Position numbers and translations under genes: made by a program. A DNA stretch of 64,000 nucleotides from Rhizaria sp. SCN 62-66 (taxonomy: Eukaryota > Rhizaria, unplaced): the NCBI GenBank assembly GCA_001724265.1, contig MEDY01000070.1, forward strand, positions 30,451-94,450. The letters are read 5' to 3'. The notes beneath the pieces were generated by a model that was not told where the DNA came from, ran no database searches, and worked only from the letters and a program-made list of their open reading frames with translations. Of the stretch, positions 46,185-54,700 are shown piece by piece; within the stretch, counting starts at the first letter, position 1; each line of letters opens with the position of its first letter.

Positions 46185-49100
46185 ACGCCGCCGCCGCCGC
46201 CGCCGCCGCTTTGCGCGGTCGATGAGCCCGAGTCGGCAACGAGCGGCAACTCCAGTGGGTGCCGCTGCGGATGCGGGCGAGTGAAGATCTGCATCGGCGC
46301 CTGGCCAAAGTGCTGGATCTGCGTGCGCAGCGCCTGTCGCTAGCTGCGGCTCGGCACTGCAGTCAAATCTACCGCGCCCTCGTAGACGACGCTGACGTAG
46401 GCGTTGTCCGCGGCCACGGCGGCCGGCCCGCGCTGCTTGGCGCCGAACGTCAGGTCGATCCAGTGGTGCAGCCGCGCGGAGACGTACTCGCTCTCGAGGG
46501 CGGCGCGGAGCACGCAGACGACTTCTTCGGGGCTAGCGGCCCACGACGGCAGCGCCACTGCGCCGACTCTCGCGCCCACAGACACGCCCACAGCACTGCC
46601 ACTGCCGCTGCCGCTGCCGCTGCCCCTGCTCCGGCCCTGGCTCTGGCTATGGCCGTGGCTGTGGCCGTGGCTGCTATGGCTGTTGGAGTCTGGTTGGAGA
46701 CGACCGGGCGCGAGCGCGGAAGGGTTGCGCAAGAGCTGCGGAAACGAGTACATCTCCGGCACTAACTCGCGGCCGGATCCGGAGCTGAGCAGACAGCTCT
46801 CCCACAGCCTCGGCAGCGAGGAGAAAAGCCTGTCCGGGCAGTCAAGGCGGCCGGCCTGGAGCTCGGCGTGGAGCGAGGTGAAGGGCTCCAGCCGCAGCAG
46901 CAGGTGCAGCACCGACGCCGGCGAGCTGTAGAAGGAGCCGAAGTGGAAGGGCGCGCTCGTGTAGTCAGCCGCCGCCGCAGCAGTCGCAGTCTTCGCCGTC
47001 GCTGCGCCAACCGAAGGCGCTGCGCTTGCCGCGGTGGCGAAGGCGGCGGAGAGCGCGGCGGAGGACATCGAGTGGCGCATGCCCGCGTTGGCTCCCGCCG
47101 CAATCGCGGAAGCAGGCAATGTGCGCGCCGCGGAGGGCGACGGAGCAGTTGCCGTGCCGTTAGTGCCGTTGCCGCCGTAAGTTGCACTGTTAAAACCGCC
47201 GCCGCCTCCAGTGGTGGACATCGAGACTCCGCGCGCTCGACCGGCGCCGACGCGGAGCCCGGCGTCAGGCAGCAGCGACGTCGCCGACACTGCGGAGCCC
47301 GCGACTGATCCAGCGCCAGCAGGGGCCGCGGGGGCCGCGGATGGGCTGTGCGCCGCGGCGGCCGCAGCGGCCTCGGCGAGGCTCTCGAAGCGCGCGCGCG
47401 CCGCGGCCCTGCGCGACGGCACGAGCGCGCCGACGGGCCTGCTGAGGTCGCGCATGATCGCGGGCAGCAGCGGGTGGGCGTCTGACGAGGCGAGAATCAA
47501 CAGCAGGTCGCGCGCAGTCAGCCAGCGCACACGCTCGCGCCGGTCTGAGCTCTCGTCTCCCGTCGCGGGCGGCGCGGCAGGGAAGTGCGCCAACGTCCAA
47601 GGAAAGATCATGTACTGGCCGAGGTCGTTGTAGCCGCGGCCGGCGACGGTGTTGAGGCAGATCAAGTACTGCCAGGTGGAGATCTCGCGCCGCGCCCACC
47701 GTGCGGTCACGCCGGAGCGCAAAAGCAGGTCCAGGGGCGACCGCGAGCAGTGTGCGAGCAGACGTGGCGGCCGCAGAGGCAGGAAACAGCGCAGAAACGC
47801 GTTGCGCGCGGCTGTATCGGCGAACGCGAAGAAGAACGCGCGACTCAACTCACCGGCGTTGCTGGAACTCGTGACCGTGGAACTCGTGCCCGTACGAGAA
47901 CTCATGACCCCACCGGCACTGGGTGCCCGGCCTTGAGAGGCTGCGTTGGTGACCGTGGGCGCAGGGAAGTCGGCGAAGACCTCAACTGCAGACCGCTGGA
48001 GTAAGTACAAGCGGCGGTACACTGCGCGCACGCAGCCGAGGGGGATTGAGAATCCCCACTGCAGCGGTTGTTGATCACTGTCCACGTCATCAACACCTGC
48101 GTCAACACCGCCAACGCCAGCGCCAGAGCCAGCGCCAGTGACAGCGTTCATAGCGCCAGCACCAGCAAGGAGGAGTGAGGCAGCGGCGGCCAACGGTGTG
48201 CCGGCGCGTATGGCGTCCAGCAAAGGGCTCTTATACGGGCCCGGCAGACGCGCGCGCGCTCCGGCGCCGGCACGCGCCCGCGGCCGCGCCCCACGGTCAC
48301 CAGCCATGGCCACGACGCCACCGCCGCCGCCGCCGCTGCTGCTGCCGAAGCTGCTGCTCGAGGCGTCAAGCGCAGAGGCAGAGGCCGAAAAGCTGCCGCT
48401 ACCGTTGGCGCTGCCGCTGAGGTTGAAGCTGCTGCCGCTGGTGCCAAGGCTGCCGGTGAAGCTGCTGCTCGGACCCAGCCCCGCGCCCGCAGCGAAGCAG
48501 CTCTCGTCCTCCGCATCGCCCTTACCGCCGCCGGCGCTGATATTGCCAGTGCGTAGCGGGTGGAGGAGCTGTGGCGGGAGAGCGGGCGCGTACGGTGCAA
48601 CGGGGTCGATGCACGCCACGGCGCTGCGAGCAACGCGTGCCAAAGCGGCGGTGGTTGCAGCGGCCACGGCGGCGTCCGTCGCAGCGTCAACAGCTGCCAC
48701 AGTATCAGTCGCCGGGTCAAGGTTTGGCGGCGACCCGATGTGTTCAAACTCGCTGTCGACAGTCGACATCGCTGTTGCATTATTTGCAGTCTTTACATTC
48801 TTTGCATTCTTTGCGGCGGCTCTATCCCTCGCTTTGGCGACGAGGGCGGCCAACGAGGCAGCGTACTCGTCCCAAACCCACTTTGCGTCATCCACACCAC
48901 TGCTGCTGCCGCCGCCGCTTCTCTTCGCCGCAGCCGCAGCCTCCGAGCCGCTCGCCACACTGGCGCTCGCTACACCGGCGCTGGCAGTGGCGGCACTGGC
49001 CGCGGCGGCGATCACATTCGCGGCGAACGCAAGCGCCGGGTCTGACCCCGGTGCGCCCGCGAGCGCCGCCGCCACCGCAGTCGCCACCGCCTCGTCAGCC

Positions 49101-50873
49101 TCTGCAATCGCGCCCAGGGCCGTGGTTGCCGCCATGACGACGGCGTCCGGGTCGGCGTGGAAAGTTAAGCCGCCGCGGGAGAGAGTGAGCGCGCCCGGCG
49201 TCGGTCCCAGGGGCGTCACCAGCGTCGCAGGCGCGGAGAACAGCGGCGCGGCGTGGAAAATAGCGGTCGTAGCAGAAGCACCGTTCGTGGTGTTTGCAGC
49301 GGGGCCAGAGAGGGCGGGCGGGAGGGACCAGGCGGCGCCGAACGGGAGACAAGCGGCGCGCGCGCGGTCCGGGAGCTCATAGGGCGACACGGCGGGGCGC
49401 GCGGCAGCGGCGGCCAGCGCGGCACGCGCGGGCGCGAAGGTAAGGAGCGAGGGGAACGACGGGCCTGCGTGGGTGGACCCAGTCGTGGAGCCAGTCGCAG
49501 AGCCGGTCGCAGAGCCTGCCGCAGAGCCAATGGCGGAGCCTGCGATTGAGCCAGCGGGGGTGACGGCTCCTCCTGACGCGATGCTAGGACCAATGCCGGC
49601 GCCAGCAGCAACAGAGCCAGTGTAAGGGCCTGGGTTAGGGTAAGGGTAAGGGCCCGAGGCGGCGGAGGTCGGCGTCAACGCGGCCAGAGGCGAGTGCGAG
49701 TGCCTGTATCCAACGCCAACGCCAGCGCCCGCGCCAGCACTCGCGCCAGCAACACCAGCAGCTGGATTGGAGCCCGAGGTCATGAGTTCCCCGTCGGGAG
49801 CCGCGAGGACTGGCGCGGCGCCGGTGACCGAGGCGCGGTGACGCGCGTGCGGAGGCGGCCGCGACTGCAGCAGAATCTCGGACGCCGACGGCAACGGAGG
49901 CTGCTGCTGAGACTGCGAGAGCGCACTGTGTGCCTGCGACTGCGGGGGTGCAGAGTAATGGTCAGCGAGAATGCTCGGCACGGCGAAAACGCGCGTGATC
50001 CCCGTGTTCTCCAGCATCAGCGACTGCGACCGCATCGCCTGCGCGCGGAGCGACTGCGGCTGCGCGTGCGTCTGCGGCTGTGCCGGCGACTGCGAGAGAG
50101 CGCCGGCGAGCCCTGCCCCTGCGCTGGCCCCGGGGCCGGGTGCAGAGGAGCCCAGCAGCACCGGCGCCGGCGGCAGCGCAGACCCTGCCCCTACCGCTAC
50201 CACACCCCCACCGGCGCTGACGCTGGCAGTGCGATTGCCCACAGCGCCAACACCACCCCCCATAGCGCCAACACCACCCATCGCACCGCCGCCGCCGCCG
50301 GTGGCGTTCGTGGGGGAGACGAGGGGGCTGTGCAGACGCGGGCTCTGGCCGCCGCTGCCGCCGCTGCCGTAGCCGTAGCCGTACTGCGTGTACGCACTGT
50401 ACAGCCCATAGCTTGAAAAATTTGCATGGCTTGCGTTGTTTGTGGCGTTGTGCGGCACCGAGAGAGGCGACGGCGGCGCCGGAGAATGGCCGTAGCCGCC
50501 GAGCGCGGGCTGCGGGTGCGCGAGCGCGAGCGCGAGCACGCGCCCCGGGGACTGCGGCTGCGCCTGCAGCGAGTGAGAGTGTGGCAGCGGGGGGCCAGAC
50601 GCCGCGGCGGCGGCGGGGGCGGCGGCAGGTCCGTAGCGCGGGCCGGCGCCGCCGTTGCTGCTGCTCACACTCGCGGGGCCATACCCGCCGTAGCCGCCCC
50701 CGAGACCACCGACGCCAAGACTGAGACTGGGGCCTGCAGCGGAGGCGGAGGCGGAGGCGGAGAACGAGGGGTGCGGGCCGGCAAAGGGGCTAGCGCCGGG
50801 GCTGGGGCCCTGGGAGGCTGGCAGCACGCGCGGCGCGGCCCCCGCACCGCCTGGACTCGCAGCGCCGCCACCA

Positions 50874-50910
<37 letters not shown>

Positions 50911-51004
50911 AGGAGCCAGCAGCAGCCGCAGCAGCGGTCGGCTGCGGGGGCAGGGCGGCGCTGTGTGCGCGTTGGCGGGTGCCGCCGCCCGGGGGCATGT
51001 TCAT
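44387..51004 (-). CDS. PH-BEACH domain protein with an in-frame UAG inside the BEACH domain
   Basis: A single exon of 2205 residues runs from the first ATG at 51004 (an in-frame UAA lies upstream, with no earlier ATG) to UGA at 44387, reading UAG 46340-46342 (residue 1555) as sense. The N-terminal ~950 residues are Ala/Ser/Gly/Pro low complexity. A PH-BEACH region starts near 985 (FSIPLGCVRAVYRRLYLL). The BEACH domain starts near 1105 (WQYLICLNTVAGRGYNDLGQY) and continues with FHFGSFYSSPASVLHLLLRL, WESCLL, VPEMYSFP, HHWIDLTFGAKQRG, YEGAVDL, UAG, RQALRTQIQHFGQAP and FTRPHPQR. BEACH proteins act in vesicle fusion/fission, autophagy and receptor scaffolding. Low-complexity insertions make this domain much longer than the usual ~280 residues. 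After it come an 18-Gln run and Gly/Ser/Ala sequence; no WD40 repeats are visible, although most BEACH proteins carry them there. Confidence 0.9.
46134..46187 (-). repeat. CAG trinucleotide tract (18 units, poly-Gln)
   Basis: A pure CTG run on the plus strand, read on the minus strand as 18 CAG codons shortly after the BEACH domain. It is followed by a GCC/GGC run. No UAG or CAA interrupts it, so it is a candidate length-variable site. Confidence 0.9.
46340..46342 (-). other. In-frame UAG within the BEACH domain
   Basis: Between YEGAVDLTAVPSRS and RQALRTQIQHFGQAP. The usual family spacing from YEG to the FGQ-P motif is kept exactly when UAG counts as one residue, at the position before the conserved Arg (commonly D-P-V-L-R-E-A). 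This is the strongest single case for UAG as sense in this window. Confidence 0.9.
49486..49554 (-). repeat. 12-bp tandem repeat coding for G-S-A-T-type units
   Basis: About six imperfect copies of a 12-base unit (GAGCCAGTCGCA and variants). On the minus strand it encodes Gly-Ser-Ala/Thr repeats in the disordered N-terminal half of the BEACH protein. Confidence 0.7.
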
Positions 51005-51741
51005 GGACCACAAGTGAGCGCTAATGCTGCTGTCTGTGGCCAAAGGCGCGCAACAGGGACGCCTTGGAGTGGGATGAGAGGGGAGTCTGCAGTGTGAGAC
51101 GGTGTTAAAGGAGGGACAGGAAATGGAAGGTTAGAGCGCCACAGAAAGATAAAATGAAGTGAACACGGCCGTTTTATAGTTTTGCAAAAACAATCGCAAT
51201 AAATATGGCGCTACTGGCGATCATGGTTCTTCAGACGACAAATTGATTTGTTGTTGCTTGTCAACACCGCCCGTTGGTCGCCGGCTTGGCGCGACCGTGA
51301 GCAGGGCCGAACGAACATTTTCCGAGACCTTTATTATCGTTTTCAGTCGTAATCAGCACATCTCAGTACCGCCAGTAAAAACAAGCGCCATTTTCCCACA
51401 TAATTTCTTTATTACGTTCCATTTTTCTCACGGTACGCATGGCTATTTCGTATTTTTTGTACAGCGTCGACTGCCTCTCCCGAAGCAGCGAACACTCCTT
51501 GTTAAAGCTTCTGTCCTGCCACAGTTCCCAGTGTCCTGGCTTTTCAGAGGGGGAAACCCCCAGTATCCTTTCGTTATCTTCCTGTTACCTGCCGCGTGCA
51601 GCTTACAGGCTGTCCGTGCTCGTGCTGTGACCTCTTTTAGCAGGCCTCAGCAGCGCACTTTTTCTTCTCCCGGATCCCGATCTCGCCAGCTCACGAGGCA
51701 CCGCTCCAGGCTTCTCAAAGCCACATAGCCTTCGTCTGCCG
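51005..51741. other. Divergent promoter region
   Basis: 737 bases between the BEACH gene (-) and the UBR7-like gene (+). A minus-strand TATAAAA lies at 51172-51178. An open frame at 51243-51728 has no ATG until late and no coding features, and it is out of frame with the downstream gene. Confidence 0.4.
51172..51178 (-). promoter_or_regulatory. Possible TATA box for the BEACH gene
   Basis: Minus-strand TATAAAA, 168 bases upstream of the ATG at 51004. Confidence 0.3.
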
Positions 51742-54700
51742 ATGCAGCCGGCCCCGGACCCTTACGCGGGCGACCCTGACGAAGCCATCACCCTCGATAC
51801 ATACTCGCAACGCCTCGTACGTGCCTGCCCCACCGCGACAATCTTCGCAAGCTTGCCGCGCATTTCTATATCTGGATCCATCACATGCTTTTGCTTAACC
51901 AATAAGCACGAACTCTGACATTCCATGTTTCTTACCCGCTTGGCTTTGCTATCGGCTCTTTAACACATCATGTTCCTTCAATCCCATCATCACGCTGCCT
52001 CCCGCTCACTTCCGCCCGCTCTTATCTCTCCCCCTGCGCCTTTTCTCGCCCACACAGGCGCGCGACGCGATCAAGGCGCGCTGCCTGGAGTCCCTCGAGG
52101 AGTTTCACTCGTGCACCTACGCCCAGGGTTACATCACGCAGCCCGTGTTTGTCTGCCTCACCTGTCAAGCCGCCTCAGACGCCGCTAAGCGCGCCAAGTA
52201 GCGCGCCTACAGCTCCAGCACGGCTTCGTCGCCGCCGTCCTCATCATCGTCCTTAGGCGGCAGTGGCACTGGCGCTGCGAGCGCGGGCGCGGGCGCGGGG
52301 AGCGTGGGGAGTGTAGAAGGCACTGAGGAGGACGACTACTCGACTGCGTTCGGTTTCTGCCTCGGCTGCTCCACCAACTGTCACCTGGGCCACGACGTCG
52401 TCGAGCTTGGTGACCGCACTCTCTTCCGATGCGACTGCGGCAACTCGCGCTGCCCACAATCGCTTCCGGCGCATCTCCTCCCTGTCGCAGCAACTGGCGC
52501 CGACACTACTGAATCATCATCATCACCATCATCATCCTTGTCGTTGTGTGACTCGGAGTCGGCGCTGAGGCCGTTCACATGTCAGCTGCAGCCGCACAAG
52601 GCCGCGCTCAACGACGCCAACGCGTACAACCACAACTTTCGCGGCCTCTTCTGCCGCTGCCGCCAGCGGTACGATGCCTCGCGCAGCATGCGCGGCTGCA
52701 TTCGTTGCCAGGACTACTTCCACGACGACTGCGTGCGCCTGCCGCCGCCGCCGCTCTCGCTCGACGCGCTGCCGCCCGCGCTGCGCCGTTTGCTTCACCG
52801 CCCCGCCGTCGCCGCCCGCGGTAAAGCCGCCAAAGAAGCGGCCGCTGCCGCCGCAGCAGCCGCAGTTGCTGCAGCGGGCGGGACTGAAGCCGTCTTGACA
52901 GAGGGCGGCGCCGCAAGCAAAGCCGCTGCGTTGCCAATGGACGACGTCGGCAGCCTCGCAGAAGAGGTTAAGTCCGAGTCGAAATCCGACGTCTACGCCG
53001 GCATCGAAGTCTTGGATGCCGACACCAACACCGCTGCGGCCGCGCCGATGAGCGAGGCCGAGGCCGCCGCCGCCGCCGCCGAAGCCGACGCCGCGGCGGC
53101 GGACCTGCTGGCGGTGCTCGTGGGGCGCGTGTGGCAGGACTACTCCGACGGCGAGGCCCACGTGTTCCTGTGCGCCGAGTGCGCGGTCGCGGCGCCGCTG
53201 CTTGCGTCCTACGCGCTGGCCAACCCGCCGCTGCTGGCCGAGGCCGTGGGCGGGTGTTCTCGCGTGTACCTCCAGCGTACCCGCCTGCTCGAGGCGCTCA
53301 TGGACCCGCGTGTCGACATCTCGGGCGCCCAGCTGCAGCAGTTGCCGCCCGCGGTGGTGACCGGGCGCAAGGCCATCCACCGACGCCACGCCGCGCGCGC
53401 GGCCAATGCGGCGGCGCTCGCGGCGGCGAGGGCGCAAGAAGCGGCCGCCTCTGCTGCCTCTGCTGCCGCGAACACAACAGCTTCGGTGTCTAGCACAGCG
53501 ACTGAGGCTGAGAACGAGACTGCTGTGACAGCGCCCGCGCCCGCCCTCACGGTCGCCCCTAGCGCGCACTCGGTGTCCGGCGACGGCGCCGCCGCGACCG
53601 CTGCCAAAGCCGCCCACGCCGCCTCTGTCGTCGCCGCCGGCGCCGGCAGCGGCAGCAGCAGCAGCAGCAGTGTGCGCGTGGCGCGCTCCCGGGGCGACGC
53701 GGGCGCTGAGGCGGGCCACCGCAGCCGCCGCAGCCGCCTCCTGGACGGCGGGGACCAAGACCAAGACCAGGCCCTGCGGCTCAACCACACCCACACGCGC
53801 AGTAGTGACGGCAGCGGCAACGGCAGCAGCAGCGACGGTGAGGACGGCGAGGACGAAAGCGGAGACTCTTCTGCGGCGATCAGCCCAACTAACGCGCCGA
53901 GCGCCGGCGTCACTGCCGCAGACGACGAAGACGAGGACGATGATGAAGAGGAAGGCGAGGCTTTGCTGGTGCGGCTGCCGGCGCCGCGGCCGCCCAACGG
54001 CAGCGGTAACGGCAACGGCACCAGCCACGGCGACTGGAACTGGGCAGCGCTGCGCTGTTCAGACTGTCCACCCGACGGCGACGGCGACGGCGATTGTGAC
54101 GGCGATGGGTCAGGTTCGCCCTGCACGCCCGTCACCTCGGCCGCCGCCGTGGCCGCCGCAGCGGCCGCCGCCGTGGCCGCTGGCGGAGGCCCGCTCGCCG
54201 CCTCCGCCGCCGCAGCAGGCGCAGCGTCGCCCCACACGATGCGGTGCGCGCTGCACGCGCGCGCGCACACGGGACCCTGCGATAATGATGACGACAACTA
54301 CCACTGCCAGCTCGTCGCGCACTGCCTCACGTGCCCCATGCTGACGCCGAGCAACTGCACGCTGTCCGTCTGCTCCGCATGCGCGGTGCGCCACGCTGAG
54401 CCCATCTACCAGGAAGTGTGTCTCGTGTGCGCGCTCACGTGCCATCGCGGCCACTTGCTCGTGAACTGGCGCGTCGACGGCGCGTATTGCGACTGCGGGA
54501 CGGTCGACGGGTCGCGGTGTCTTGTCGGCGAGGTCGATGACGTTACCACGACGCCCGCGCCCGTCTCCCCCGCGTACGCGTCCTGTTGCGGCTCCTGCTG
54601 CTGCTCCTGCCCGCGTCCGGACAAAACCTCCCCTCAGTCTCAGCCTCATCAGCAGCCTCAGCAGCAACAAGGTACGCTCTCGTCGTCTGCGTTTACCTCA

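Noticed and set aside
49630-49657. Interstitial telomere-like GGGTTAGGGTAAGGG
   Set aside because: It lies inside the BEACH gene and is explained by codons for a Tyr/Pro/Asn/Gly repeat (PYPYPNPGPY) on the minus strand.
51005-51043. Upstream extension of the BEACH gene to a TTG at 51043
   Set aside because: There is no ATG there and an in-frame UAA lies further upstream. The first ATG at 51004 is the simpler start. A TTG at 22387 for the next large gene was rejected in favour of ATG 22504 for the same reason.
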